The notes: generated from the sequence alone by a model not told the origin. Numbered from the stretch's first letter, positions 44,395 through 54,007 are shown. The stretch is 64,000 nt of DNA from Gemmatimonadota bacterium (GCA_009841115.1 VXML01000017.1:1-64000); one strand, 5' to 3'. Made by a program: numbers and translations.

Positions 44395-46002
44395 CTATTC
44401 CGGCCTCTGTGACCAACTGTCGATTTCATCCATCATGCAACGACATATCGCCTCGACTGTGAGATCCACTTCAGCATCTCGATCGTCGAGTTCCGAATAA
44501 GGGACGCGGTGGCCTATAGCCGTGAGGAGATTTCCGTTAATCGCAGCCTCAAACGAGAATCTTTCGCTCCCTAGTTTCCACACAATAGACAGGGTCAAGT
44601 CGAAACCTTGGTTCCCTACCCCTGCGTATCCGTAAAAATGGTACTCTGTTCCTATCTCTACTTGCTGCGCATCGCTGAGTTCAAAGCCCGGCCCCACTAA
44701 GTAATGTTTCTTTGTCCCTTCCCATTGGTCGGTTCCGAGTACGCCACCAGATACGCGACCGCCCCTACTAGGTACTACGTATTTGTGCGGGCTGTAACTG
44801 CTAAACAACTCAGTGCCTTGCCGTTCGCATAGCCTGTCCAGCTTCTCGATAATTGGACTAACATGACGGAGGAATACCTGATCCAGCACTTCAACGTCAG
44901 AGTTATTCGGTGCCGACAATCTTCTCTTTTCAATAAAGACATCCATTTCTTTATCCATATCATCCGGTTCGCGAATCGATTCTCCCTTCGCAGCCCGAAT
45001 CGCCAATTCAAGCGACCATAAGACGTTTTCCAGCATGAACTGGGCAAGGGACAATATGCGACCTACATCGGCGTTCTGGAGCCCACCGATATAGCGATCC
45101 CGGTCTTCGCTCTTGATCACAATAGGCGGCAGGTTATACCGAAACAAAGCGTAGTTAGCAAGTAGCCGCGCAGTGCGCCCGTTCCCATCGTCGAACGGAT
45201 GGATGCACAAGAAACGCCAGTGAGATTCGGCCAGAAACAACGGCAGAGGATAGGCATTCCGCTCCAGGTCACGCCGAAAGTCACGGGTCCATTCCTCCAT
45301 TAATTGGGGCGTTTCTTCGGGTTCGGCGTATCGATGGAGTTCTCCAGTCGCCGTCCGCACGTGATTCGGCTGTGTCTTGTATTGGCCCGGAATAATGCGC
45401 TTCTGCGTTGGTTGGCCATCCGGTGTCTCTGCGTAGCTCCAGAATGGCTCTTTGAGGAGGATTTGGTTTAGCTGCCTTATATCGCTCTCCCCAATAATCC
45501 GTTCCTCTCCAGCGAGTGATCGCGTATAGTCGATCGCAACATCGTGCGCCTTCATCTCTTCGTAGTCTCGCATCGGGTGCCCGCCAGCCGTGCGACCGTG
45601 AATGAGCAGTAATTCGGTCTCGTGGTAAGTCAGCGTATTCCCCTCAATGTGATTGCTGTTGTAGTTCCATTCGAGTCTGAGTTTTCTCCAAAGTCGTTCG
45701 TAGTCAGCGCTCTTCATGCCTTCGCGCCGCTCATGCCATTCCGCAATCGCCGCCTCTAAATCCGCTAGGCGTTCAAAGAGGTGAACGTGCTCAATGGTGA
45801 GGTTTGGGATGTCGCCACCTAGTGAGTGGGATTCGGCGATCCAATGGGCCATTCGCTCTCTGACCCCGGCATCGGCTTCAAGCTCAGAAAGCGCATTCGT
45901 GTCGAGCGTGTACCGTCCGAGCTTTGAATGCTCGACGATAATCCGATCTGCGGACTCGACTACCTTTGCTGTATCCCCAGTGACAGGACAGTTGCGCCTC
46001 AT
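44395..46002 (-). CDS. Fic family protein (AMP transferase type)
   Basis: The 535-residue protein has an intact Fic motif, HPFDDGNGRTAR (residues 268-279), whose His is catalytic for AMPylation of target hydroxyls. Upstream, SNHIEG (116-121) fits the self-inhibitory (S/T)xxxE(G/N) motif with Glu120, so activity is probably autoinhibited as in class II Fic proteins. The C-terminal ~200 residues form an extra domain (KHYLVGPGFELSDAQQ ... FDLTLSIVWKLG) not part of the Fic fold. Its ATG overlaps the stop of an upstream antitoxin-like remnant. Confidence 0.88.
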   Translation of the reverse strand: MRRNCPVTGDTAKVVESADRIIVEHSKLGRYTLDTNALSELEADAGVRERMAHWIAESHSLGGDIPNLTIEHVHLFERLADLEAAIAEWHERREGMKSADYERLWRKLRLEWNYNSNHIEGNTLTYHETELLLIHGRTAGGHPMRDYEEMKAHDVAIDYTRSLAGEERIIGESDIRQLNQILLKEPFWSYAETPDGQPTQKRIIPGQYKTQPNHVRTATGELHRYAEPEETPQLMEEWTRDFRRDLERNAYPLPLFLAESHWRFLCIHPFDDGNGRTARLLANYALFRYNLPPIVIKSEDRDRYIGGLQNADVGRILSLAQFMLENVLWSLELAIRAAKGESIREPDDMDKEMDVFIEKRRLSAPNNSDVEVLDQVFLRHVSPIIEKLDRLCERQGTELFSSYSPHKYVVPSRGGRVSGGVLGTDQWEGTKKHYLVGPGFELSDAQQVEIGTEYHFYGYAGVGNQGFDLTLSIVWKLGSERFSFEAAINGNLLTAIGHRVPYSELDDRDAEVDLTVEAICRCMMDEIDSWSQRPE

Positions 46003-46091
46003 AAATCCAACTCCTTCAGATACTCCTCCAACTCGGCCTCGACCTCGGCAGGCTCGGTCCCATGCTCCGCGATCTCTCTCCAGACGGCCTA
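45999..46091 (-). pseudogene. Antitoxin-like remnant upstream of fic
   Basis: In frame, ending at the TGA that overlaps the fic ATG (ATGA), the minus strand encodes AVWREIAEHGTEP and EAELEEYLKELDL, an acidic helical tail of the type found in small genes coupled to Fic or toxin genes. A TAG at 46089-46091 lies directly before it and no start codon is available inside, so only the C-terminal ~29 codons survive. Confidence 0.5.
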
Positions 46092-46167
46092 GATTGCATA
46101 CTGATTAGAATACGTATTTCCCCACTATCCAGTATATTGTCAAGATTTTTTAGTATAGAGAAAGAGC

Positions 46168-48135
46168 CTATCTGATGTGCATCAGCGGCCGCTGGTACAG
46201 TCGGGAGCCCACGCGCAAACGCGCCCAATAGACCCCGGAGGCCACCAAACGCCCTCGGTCGTTGCGGGCATCCCACCCGGCTAGGTAGCGACCCGCCCCC
46301 CGGCCTACAGTCAGTTGGCGCACCAATTGGCCATCGACCCCGTAAATAGCCAAGGCATAATCCGCCTCAACCGGCAGCACGAAGGGAATTCGCGTGAAAC
46401 TGTTGAACGGATTGGGGTAATTGGCCAACAGAGCGGCCTTGTCGGGGGTGGCTTGTTCCACCTCTTCCACGGCCGTGGAGACGACCACGCCGGGCAAATA
46501 TTGGGACAGTGCGGCACCGCTGATGATGTGAGCTTCCCCCGCGTTTTCGCGTCGATTGTCAGGCCCGTCGCCGGCCATGCCGTTGGGGATGGCGTCCATC
46601 CGCCCGTCGCCATCCATATCGCCGCTAGCTCCCCAATAGGCCGAAAAATCGATCGGGTCGGGTGCTTCGATCCACACGACAGGTACTGCGGGGTCGGCCA
46701 AGTCAATCTCGTGGGGCAAATCGGGACCGCCAGCCAACACTGCGAAACCGCCAGCAAAGCGCCGCTTGAGCGGCCCCTCGTCTCCGGGCACGCCGACAAA
46801 GAGGTCGTCGTACCCGTCGCCGTGGATATCGCCGGCAGCTAAGGCATCGCCAGTAATGGCATCGGGGCGGGCACCATAGATAACAGTAATGTCGGCCGAC
46901 GGCGCAGCCATATCCAGCCGCTGTCCGCGCCGCTCGGGACCGCCATACACCACGTACACCTCACCAGCGTCGGCGCGGCTATTGCCCGGACCGTCGGCCC
47001 GGTACGCGCCGATGAATAGGTCTTGGACGCCATTGCCGTCGATATCGGCCAAAACGATTTCCTCGCCCAGCCGGTCGGGCGAACCTCCGCCGCCATCGGC
47101 ACCGTAAATGACGGTCAGATCGGTAGGCGGATCCCCGGCTAAATCAATGGCCGCGGGACGCTGAGGACCGCCGTACACCACGTACATTTCCCCGGCGTTT
47201 TCGCGCTGGTTTTCCGGGCCATCCCCAGCGCCGCCGGTGCGATGGTACGCATTGCGCAAGGTGCCGAAAGCCGCCGCGCCAATGGCGATGTCGTCGTACC
47301 CGTCCCCATCAAAGTCGCCAGCGGCCACGGTCGAACCAGCATGGTCTAAGGCATCGACGCCGTAGATGATACTCAAGGGGTGTTCCGCAACCGCCAAATC
47401 GATAGTGGCGCCCGAATCTAGCGGTCCGTAGAGAACGTACACCCGTCCCGCCTCAACAGCCCCCGCCGCCCCCGAGGCCCGGTCAGCACCCACCACCGCA
47501 TCCCGGTGACCATCGCCATCGAAATCCCCAGCGGTCATCCACACCCCCAAGCGGTTGTCGCGCTCAGCGCCGATAACGGTAATCAACCCCTCCGGCCAAG
47601 GCCGTTGCGCCAAATCCAAGCGCCTCCCTGCATCCCGCAACTGAGCGATGAGTTCGGCTGAAAAAATATAGAGCTTACCGGCGTCGGTGCGCTCGGGAGC
47701 ATCGGCGTAAAAAGCACCCACCAAAAGATCGGCGCGCCCGTCGCCCATAAGGTCGGCCACATGGGTCTTAATACCGAAAAGGTCGCGCCGGGCCTCGCCA
47801 TATAGAGTGACCACATCGCCGGGATCAGCGGCCAAGTCCAAGCCACCCCCCGAAGGTATGGTGTCGAAGCAAATGGCCACTTCGCCAGCATTGGAGCGAT
47901 CATTGGCGGGCCCATCGCCGGCCATGGCCGAAATCACCAGATCGTCGCGCCCGTCGCCATCGAGATCGCCGGCGGTAATAGGAGTGCCGAATTCGGCATC
48001 ATTGACGTCCGGGTTGTACACTGTGAACTGGCCCGTCTGAGCAGTATCGGCCAGATCCCACACGTGGACTATTTGGGCCGAAACCGGGATGGCCAGACAG
48101 CATAGGACCGCCGACAGGGTAGCTGCGTATTTCAT
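46168..48135 (-). CDS. Secreted FG-GAP repeat protein with Por-type C-terminal sorting domain
   Basis: The 655-residue exported protein starts with a signal peptide (MKYAATLSAVLCCLAIPVSAQ). It has seven FG-GAP/VCBS-like repeats, each with a calcium loop of the type AGDLDGDGRDDLVISA, as in integrin-alpha-like propellers. The C-terminus (YPNPFNSFTRIPFVLP, IYGVDGQLVRQLTVG, LVASGVYWARLRVG) is a Por/type IX-like sorting domain, so export to the cell surface is likely. ATG 48135 is chosen from the signal peptide. The upstream extension runs into antitoxin sequence and is rejected. Confidence 0.85.
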   Translation of the reverse strand: MKYAATLSAVLCCLAIPVSAQIVHVWDLADTAQTGQFTVYNPDVNDAEFGTPITAGDLDGDGRDDLVISAMAGDGPANDRSNAGEVAICFDTIPSGGGLDLAADPGDVVTLYGEARRDLFGIKTHVADLMGDGRADLLVGAFYADAPERTDAGKLYIFSAELIAQLRDAGRRLDLAQRPWPEGLITVIGAERDNRLGVWMTAGDFDGDGHRDAVVGADRASGAAGAVEAGRVYVLYGPLDSGATIDLAVAEHPLSIIYGVDALDHAGSTVAAGDFDGDGYDDIAIGAAAFGTLRNAYHRTGGAGDGPENQRENAGEMYVVYGGPQRPAAIDLAGDPPTDLTVIYGADGGGGSPDRLGEEIVLADIDGNGVQDLFIGAYRADGPGNSRADAGEVYVVYGGPERRGQRLDMAAPSADITVIYGARPDAITGDALAAGDIHGDGYDDLFVGVPGDEGPLKRRFAGGFAVLAGGPDLPHEIDLADPAVPVVWIEAPDPIDFSAYWGASGDMDGDGRMDAIPNGMAGDGPDNRRENAGEAHIISGAALSQYLPGVVVSTAVEEVEQATPDKAALLANYPNPFNSFTRIPFVLPVEADYALAIYGVDGQLVRQLTVGRGAGRYLAGWDARNDRGRLVASGVYWARLRVGSRLYQRPLMHIR

Positions 48136-48197
48136 GGAAATTCTCCGCGAAAAACTTGGCGAACTACTGCATATGCCAAGGTGTCTAAGACGATCAC
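48132..48197 (-). pseudogene. VapC (PIN toxin) start fragment
   Basis: A GTG at 48197 overlaps the antitoxin stop (GTGA) and encodes MIVLDT, the standard opening of PIN-domain toxins. It then loses homology and ends 22 codons later at a TGA overlapping the FG-GAP gene start. Only about six codons (48180-48197) look PIN-derived. The toxin has evidently been deleted. Confidence 0.5.
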
Positions 48198-48427
48198 GAG
48201 AGCGCTCCCCATTCGTCGGTGATCGGCGTATTGATATCTGCGCAATAGACGATTTTACCCTGAATCGCTCCAAACAGCTCTTCCACGGTCTTTTTTTGCA
48301 CAATCGGCTGAATGCGCAGAACAGGGCGATTGTGATCTGTAACGATCCATTCTTCGCCGGTTTCTTCAATCTCGTGAAAGATGCGAAACATGTTAGCTCT
48401 CAATTTACTCTTTGAAACGGAAGGCAT
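48194..48427 (-). CDS. Phd/YefM-family antitoxin, orphan
   Basis: The 77-residue protein has the Phd/YefM N-terminal DNA-binding pattern (SKSKLRANMFRIFHEIEETGEEWIVTDHNRPVLRI). Such antitoxins repress their operon and neutralise a partner, usually a VapC PIN ribonuclease. The coupled downstream toxin gene is reduced to a few codons, so the antitoxin is without its usual partner. The protein itself looks complete. Confidence 0.8.
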   Translation of the reverse strand: MPSVSKSKLRANMFRIFHEIEETGEEWIVTDHNRPVLRIQPIVQKKTVEELFGAIQGKIVYCADINTPITDEWGALS

Positions 48428-48459
48428 TCTTCCTCCTATTTGAGCTTTTTACAGCAAAG

Positions 48460-51400
48460 CTAGCGCAACAACACCATCCGCCGCACCAAGACCCCACCCG
48501 GCGTCGCCAAACGCGCGATATAGACTCCACTCGCCAAATCGGCTCTATCAAACCGCATCGCGTGGCTTCCACCGTCCAGCAACTCATTGACCACGACGTC
48601 CACCCGCTGCCCTAAGATATCGAAAACCTCCAACCGCACTGCCATGCGTTCGGGAAGCACAAAGCGAATCTGTACCGTCGGATTAAAGGGATTCGGATAG
48701 GGCGGATACAGGACGGCCTGACCGGGCAGCGCCCCTTGTGAACTCGACTCAGCCACCACTGCGGTGGCTAGGGGACGGGACACCCCCGGTCCTTGGAAAT
48801 CAATCCAATTGATGTTGAACAAGCCGTCGTCACCCGGATTGCGTATAAAGACGAAAAATAACTCGTGAGTGCCGCCCGGGTCCGCAATAGGTGCCTCTAG
48901 GTCCGTATAAACTTGCCAGTCCCCCGTACTGCCCACGCGCACTGTGCTAATCGGCGGCCCCTTCAGCGAATCAACGCGCACTTCAATGCGCCCTCCCAAC
49001 CCGGCCGAAGCCACCCTATAATTGAGCGACTCAATGCCTTCCAGATTCATAGGCGCAAAGGAAATCCAGTCGCCGTGCGCAATAAAGCCGATATTCTGCC
49101 CGCCGCCAGCCTCGTCTCCGGTCGTTTCTAACAGCACTCCACTCTGGCGCGTATAGTGCTCGGCTTGCTTGCGCTTGGGTTGCAGAATGTGGCCCGCTCT
49201 ACCGGTCAAAGGAGCCACCGACTCCGTGCCCAAGTCCGTATAGCGTGCCTCAATCGTATAAAACAAATCGTCGCCGTCGCCGCCGTGCCCTGCCTCGGTC
49301 TGGAAACTACCACTGCAAACGCCGTATTCCTCAAGGGGATGACTGTGCTCGTCGTGACCGATAAACGCTTGCAATACCACCCGAGCGCAGTCAGCGGTCC
49401 CGTCCTCTGGATCAAAGACCCGGACTTCAAAATCGACGACTTCTCCCCAGCTAAAAAAACCGCCATCCGGAGGCCGCACAATCTCCACCTCGGGGACGGT
49501 ATTGCCGACCGAGACCGACACTTGCGCCACGCCCTGATTGCCCTCGGCGTCGGAAACCGTTAGCTGGGCAACATAGTCGCCGCTTACCTCGTAGGTGAAG
49601 ACCACCTCTGACCCCGTCGCGTCAATCTCGCCATCGCCAGTAAAATCCCAAGCGTAGTCTAGCATCGACCCTGGATCGGGATCAAAGGAATCGCTTCCCG
49701 AGAAATGCACTTCTAACGGCGCAGCACCGTTAGTAGGCGCGGCTTCAATGCGAGGTACCGGCGCTCGCGTACCCCGCACATAGTCAATCCGCACCACGCG
49801 GGCGTCATCGTTGTCGCCCCAAAAGCCGCTACCCCACTCCAACACGTACAGCGAGCCGTCGGGACCAAACTGCATGGAAATGGGCCGGATGAATTCCATG
49901 CTGTCCAAAAAGGGATTGATCTTGAGGATGTGCCCGTCTTCGTCCAACTTGACCTCTTTAATCCAATTGCTCGCCCACTCGTACATAAAGAGCGTGCCGT
50001 CGTAGTACGCCGGCAGCTTCCTGCTACCCGCCGCAGCATCGTAGTAGTACACCGGGCCAGCCAACGCCGTGCGGCCGCTGTCAGCGGTGATTTCGGGAAA
50101 CGCGGACGAGGTGCCATACGGATACCAGACCCACGCCGCCTGCGCCGGAGGCAGCGATTGCAGGCCCGTATTGTTGGGCGACAAGTTCCTCAGTGCCCCG
50201 CAATCAAAGGGCATCCCGGAGCTTTCGGTGGCAAAATCGTAGTCAACATAGGGCTGGTTGTCGCCAATGCAGTAGGGCCAACCAAAATTGCCCGCCGCCC
50301 GCGCCTGATTCCACTCGTCCAGACCAATCGGCCCCCGCTGCGGGTCGGCTTGGCGGGCGTCGGGACCCACATCGCCCCAGTAGAGCCAGCCGCTCTTGCG
50401 GTCGATCGACAGCCGGAAGGGATTGCGCACGCCCATGACGTAGGTCTCGGGCCGGCCTTCTTCGGCCTCGGCGAACAAATTCCCCGGGGGAATACTGTAG
50501 CCGCCGTCGGCCTGCGGTTTGATGCGCAGAATTTTGCCGCGCAGATCCGCACTATTGGCCGCCGTGCGCTGGGCGTCCCAATCGCTCCGATCCGGACGCT
50601 CGTCCAACGGACTGAACCCGTCCGAATCAAAGGGATTGGTATTATCGCCAACGCCGATATACAGGTTACCGTCCGGGCCAAACGCCAACGCCCCACCCGA
50701 ATGGCAGCACGCGCGCCGCTGGGTAGGAATTTCCAGCAACACGACTTCGGAATCCAAAACCAGTTCATCGCCATCTAACTCAAAACGAGATACATGCTGC
50801 TTGGCCTCTTCGCCGTGTGGCGAATAAAACAAGTAGAGCCAATTATTGCGGACAAAATCTGGATCTAGGGCAATACCCAACAGGCCGTCCTCAAAGTCGG
50901 TTGAGACCGCTAACTGTCCGGCCAAGCGAGTCAATCCAAGGTCGGGCCGATATACGTTCAGCTCCCCCTTGCGCTCTATGAAAAACACACGCCCGTCGGA
51001 AGCCACGGCCAAGTCGATGGGATTTTCAGCCTCGTCATCGAGGACGACCTTTGCAAAATTGGTATCCAACGTGGCCCCGCAATCGGCCGCAGTCACTCCA
51101 GTGGCGTACTCGATGCCGCCGAGAATGTGCTGCATAAACAAAGGCTCGCCATAGCTTTCGCGGGTGTGGCCGCCGCCGGTGTACCAAGAGCGGCCGCCGT
51201 CGTAGTCGTGGCACCAAGCAATGGGGTGGTCAAAACCGTGATTGCCGCCGTTGTAACTGCCTTCGTCCACGGTGGCCAAGACGTGAACTCGTCCACGGGG
51301 ATTGCGGCGGTAGTTGTACCACTCGTCGCGCCGCTGCCAGCGCGCGGACAAATGGCTGGTGGCCGGATGAACTCGGTCGGCCACGTGGATCTGGCCCTGT

Positions 51401-51825
51401 TGAATGGCCGGATGGCTGTCGAAATAAGCTCCCACCAAGTCGCCGTACCAAGCCCAGTCGTATTCGGTATCAGCCGCAGAGTGGATGCCCACAAAACCAC
51501 CGCCGCTGCGAATGTAGCGCTCAAAGGCCCGCTCTTGGTCCGCAGCCAGGACATCGCCGGTCGTATTGAGAAAAATCACCGCCCGATACGGCGACAATCC
51601 CTCATCGGTAAAACGCCCCGCGTCCTCGGTGGCCTCGACGGCAAAACCATTTTCCCGTCCCAAGGTCTGGATAGCGGCAATACCGTCGGGAATGGAATCG
51701 TGGCGGAAACCAGCGGTTTTGGTAAAGACCAAAACGGTTACGTGCGGATCGTCAAAAGGTTCCGCAAGAATCCGTCCACCAAGAGCGACGAACAACAGCA
51801 CAAAAAGCCAACGTATATTTTTCAA
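48460..51825 (-). CDS. ThuA-PQQ glucose dehydrogenase-PKD-CBM multidomain secreted protein
   Basis: The 1121-residue exported protein has, in order: a signal peptide; a ThuA-like domain (about 28-245, VFTKTAGFRHDSIPDG, GFVGIHSAADTEYDW, PIAWCHDYDGGRSWYTGGGH); a soluble-glucose-dehydrogenase-like propeller (about 265-680, LLGIALDPDF, CCHSGGALAFGPDGNLYIG, YVMGVRNPFRLSID); a PKD domain with DSFDPDPGSMLDYAWDFTGDG; a CBM6-like region with AEHYTRQSGVLLE; and a Por-type sorting domain (YPNPFNPTVQIRFVLP to VRRMVLLR). This points to a cell-surface or released sugar-oxidising/binding enzyme. Its first codons overlap the DUF6785 gene by 4 bases. Confidence 0.9.
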   Translation of the reverse strand: MKNIRWLFVLLFVALGGRILAEPFDDPHVTVLVFTKTAGFRHDSIPDGIAAIQTLGRENGFAVEATEDAGRFTDEGLSPYRAVIFLNTTGDVLAADQERAFERYIRSGGGFVGIHSAADTEYDWAWYGDLVGAYFDSHPAIQQGQIHVADRVHPATSHLSARWQRRDEWYNYRRNPRGRVHVLATVDEGSYNGGNHGFDHPIAWCHDYDGGRSWYTGGGHTRESYGEPLFMQHILGGIEYATGVTAADCGATLDTNFAKVVLDDEAENPIDLAVASDGRVFFIERKGELNVYRPDLGLTRLAGQLAVSTDFEDGLLGIALDPDFVRNNWLYLFYSPHGEEAKQHVSRFELDGDELVLDSEVVLLEIPTQRRACCHSGGALAFGPDGNLYIGVGDNTNPFDSDGFSPLDERPDRSDWDAQRTAANSADLRGKILRIKPQADGGYSIPPGNLFAEAEEGRPETYVMGVRNPFRLSIDRKSGWLYWGDVGPDARQADPQRGPIGLDEWNQARAAGNFGWPYCIGDNQPYVDYDFATESSGMPFDCGALRNLSPNNTGLQSLPPAQAAWVWYPYGTSSAFPEITADSGRTALAGPVYYYDAAAGSRKLPAYYDGTLFMYEWASNWIKEVKLDEDGHILKINPFLDSMEFIRPISMQFGPDGSLYVLEWGSGFWGDNDDARVVRIDYVRGTRAPVPRIEAAPTNGAAPLEVHFSGSDSFDPDPGSMLDYAWDFTGDGEIDATGSEVVFTYEVSGDYVAQLTVSDAEGNQGVAQVSVSVGNTVPEVEIVRPPDGGFFSWGEVVDFEVRVFDPEDGTADCARVVLQAFIGHDEHSHPLEEYGVCSGSFQTEAGHGGDGDDLFYTIEARYTDLGTESVAPLTGRAGHILQPKRKQAEHYTRQSGVLLETTGDEAGGGQNIGFIAHGDWISFAPMNLEGIESLNYRVASAGLGGRIEVRVDSLKGPPISTVRVGSTGDWQVYTDLEAPIADPGGTHELFFVFIRNPGDDGLFNINWIDFQGPGVSRPLATAVVAESSSQGALPGQAVLYPPYPNPFNPTVQIRFVLPERMAVRLEVFDILGQRVDVVVNELLDGGSHAMRFDRADLASGVYIARLATPGGVLVRRMVLLR

Positions 51826-53780
51826 AACATCCGAATCCTATTCCCGGTCATACCCGTAAACCCATCGACGACCATCCAGAATCCCCCGGCGACGAACTGC
51901 CCCAGCACCATGCCGAGAAAAAACCACCGCGTCGCCTTGTACCCATTCGGCCCAGTGTACTTCAGCACGAGTGCCTTGACCAGCCACGCGAGGAAAATGC
52001 TAAACCAGACACTATTGAGGATCCAAGTGCCACTGGCCAAATAACCCAGCGGATGGAAGGGCCACCACAAAAGGTGGTGTCGCGCCCAGATCAACAGTGC
52101 CATAATCGCCGCGCCGACTCCGTTCCACAGCCAGCCATCCCAATTGGGGCCAGTCGGATTGAGCGCAAAGTTTTGCGCCACGCGAAACGGCTCCTTGGCA
52201 AACCACGCCCACGAGCCGTGGTAGTTGTTCGCGCCGTAGTGGTAGCTCAGTACGAGGATCGTGCAAACCCCACCCACAAGGCCAATGGCCATGGCCAGTC
52301 CAATCATCGCGAGGATGCGGCGCTTGTAGCGGCTCAGACCGTGCAACATGCGAATGCCGTTGGCACAAGGAGCCATCATAAACACCAGCAGATCGCCAGC
52401 CCAAGCGAGCGTCATGCCCGTGGCCAACACCCCGGCCACCCCAAGAGACGAAGAGCCGACGCTGGAGATGAGAAAGCCGCAGCCCGACATGCCCTGGACA
52501 GCCGCGGCCAAGCCGGCCTCGACAATCATCCGCGTCAGGGCTAAAAAAATGACAAACGCCCCAAACAAATAGATAAAGACTGCCCACAGCGGTATCCCAG
52601 AGCGCCACAACCACAGCGACATGACCACGAGTCCCAACGCAACGCCGAGGACAGCCGTGCGATACGACATCAGTTCCTCGCCATCGGACCGTCCCTCCCG
52701 TCGCCAGAGGTGCTGCACAACATGCCATATATGGACGCGCGCCGTCCACAGCCCCAAAATCACCATGACGATCATCGCGCCCATGGTCTGGTGGCTCAGC
52801 AGGCCCATGGTCGGCCCCTCAAAAGTGTGGCTGAAGATGTCGAGATTTTCGGTGCTCAAGATGCCGATGCGGGTGAAGAGCACCTCCTCGGCTTTGACCA
52901 ACAAGTAGAAGAACCACAGGCTGAAGGTGATGTTAGCATTGACCAGATAGGCCAGTCCCATCCACATGCAGTCGAAGCGCAAGTAAAACCGCACCGCGTC
53001 ATGGGCCAGCGGCATCGAGTAAGCAAAATTGATGCGGCCGATGAACTCGTAATAGTGGCTCAAGGCATTGACCCCGTGCAGGACAAACGGCACAGCCAGC
53101 CCCAGCCACATCGCGGGATTTTTCAGAAAGGGTTTGACGCGCGAAGGCGTCGCCGCGTCCTCCACCATGCCCAGCGGCACTTGCGTCAGGGGATAGAGCA
53201 ACCGCTCATGGTCCATCCACTGCCGCCGCAAGATGACCATCGAACACACGACGACCACGTAGAACGCAGCCATAAACAGTAGCCACCACAAAAGCGGCTC
53301 CAGCCAAACGCCCCAAGGAATCGCCACACCTTCCGGCAGGCCCTCGTAAAAACCTTGAATGGCTTGGGCATCGTAGGGAATGAGCCAAGTGGGGACGTGC
53401 GGGAGGAGCAGCTCCTCCCAGTTGTTTTCCGGGCTGGCAAAGTAGAAGATGCCGGTCAGAATCGGCACGGCAATGCTGATGAAACCCCGCGCGGCAATGG
53501 CGGTAGTAATCATCATCATCACCGCAATACTCAACAGCTCGGCGCGGCTAAAAAGCCAGTCCCGCCGCACCAGACCAATCAGCGGCTGCACGAGGGCTAC
53601 TAGCAAAAAGAGCAGGAAAAAAGCGGCTGGCGTCGAGGAATTCAGCCCGAGCTGCGTGCCGTTGAGAACGAATTCCCCGTACGGCAGACCCACGGCAATT
53701 GCACCGCACAGCACGGCTCCCACGAGCATGGCGCGCACGCTAATTCCGGCGCGCTCCGCAGATTTCCTCGCGGCGTCCAT
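51822..53780 (-). CDS. DUF6785/DUF6784-type polytopic membrane protein (second paralog)
   Basis: The 652-residue inner-membrane protein matches the one at 14100 along its length: STPAAFFLLFLLV, SRAELLSIAVMMMITT, SPENNWEELLLPHVPTW, RRQWMDHERLLYPLTQVPLGM, CANGIRM and a closing WMVVDGFTGMTGN. It has about a dozen membrane helices. Here it is translationally coupled to the ThuA/dehydrogenase gene, while the other paralog precedes PhyH, so the family may serve uptake for different secreted or cytoplasmic enzymes (inference). Confidence 0.8.
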   Translation of the reverse strand: MDAARKSAERAGISVRAMLVGAVLCGAIAVGLPYGEFVLNGTQLGLNSSTPAAFFLLFLLVALVQPLIGLVRRDWLFSRAELLSIAVMMMITTAIAARGFISIAVPILTGIFYFASPENNWEELLLPHVPTWLIPYDAQAIQGFYEGLPEGVAIPWGVWLEPLLWWLLFMAAFYVVVVCSMVILRRQWMDHERLLYPLTQVPLGMVEDAATPSRVKPFLKNPAMWLGLAVPFVLHGVNALSHYYEFIGRINFAYSMPLAHDAVRFYLRFDCMWMGLAYLVNANITFSLWFFYLLVKAEEVLFTRIGILSTENLDIFSHTFEGPTMGLLSHQTMGAMIVMVILGLWTARVHIWHVVQHLWRREGRSDGEELMSYRTAVLGVALGLVVMSLWLWRSGIPLWAVFIYLFGAFVIFLALTRMIVEAGLAAAVQGMSGCGFLISSVGSSSLGVAGVLATGMTLAWAGDLLVFMMAPCANGIRMLHGLSRYKRRILAMIGLAMAIGLVGGVCTILVLSYHYGANNYHGSWAWFAKEPFRVAQNFALNPTGPNWDGWLWNGVGAAIMALLIWARHHLLWWPFHPLGYLASGTWILNSVWFSIFLAWLVKALVLKYTGPNGYKATRWFFLGMVLGQFVAGGFWMVVDGFTGMTGNRIRMF

Positions 53781-53990
53781 AGCACGCTACCTGCTGGCCC
53801 GGCTTTGCGACCCGACCAAACCCACGCGCCTAGCTTCCATCTGCCCAATTTCCTTGCCAAATTTTCGGATTCTGACTGCCGTTTAAGTATGTCTCTTGGC
53901 CGTCACCATGTCCACTTTAGGCCGAAAATTGCGGTTAAATTTTGGTTTGTGTCGCATAGCTGGTGATTGTATATTTGGCCGATCATAAAA

Positions 53991-54007
53991 CTTGCAAAGG
54001 CTGCAAG
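53991..54007. promoter_or_regulatory. Palindrome in the divergent intergenic region
   Basis: CTTGCA-aaggc-TGCAAG is a perfect 6-base inverted repeat with a 5-base spacer. It lies 31 bases before the start of the CBM9-like gene at 54038 and in the AT-richer 257-base region shared with the divergent DUF6785 gene. It could be an operator or a small mRNA hairpin; no repressor is identified. Confidence 0.35.

Noticed and set aside
46100-46150. Promoter for the fic gene (TTGACA on the minus strand at 46138-46143)
   Set aside because: The -35-like hexamer is good, but no convincing -10 lies at 16-18 bases.
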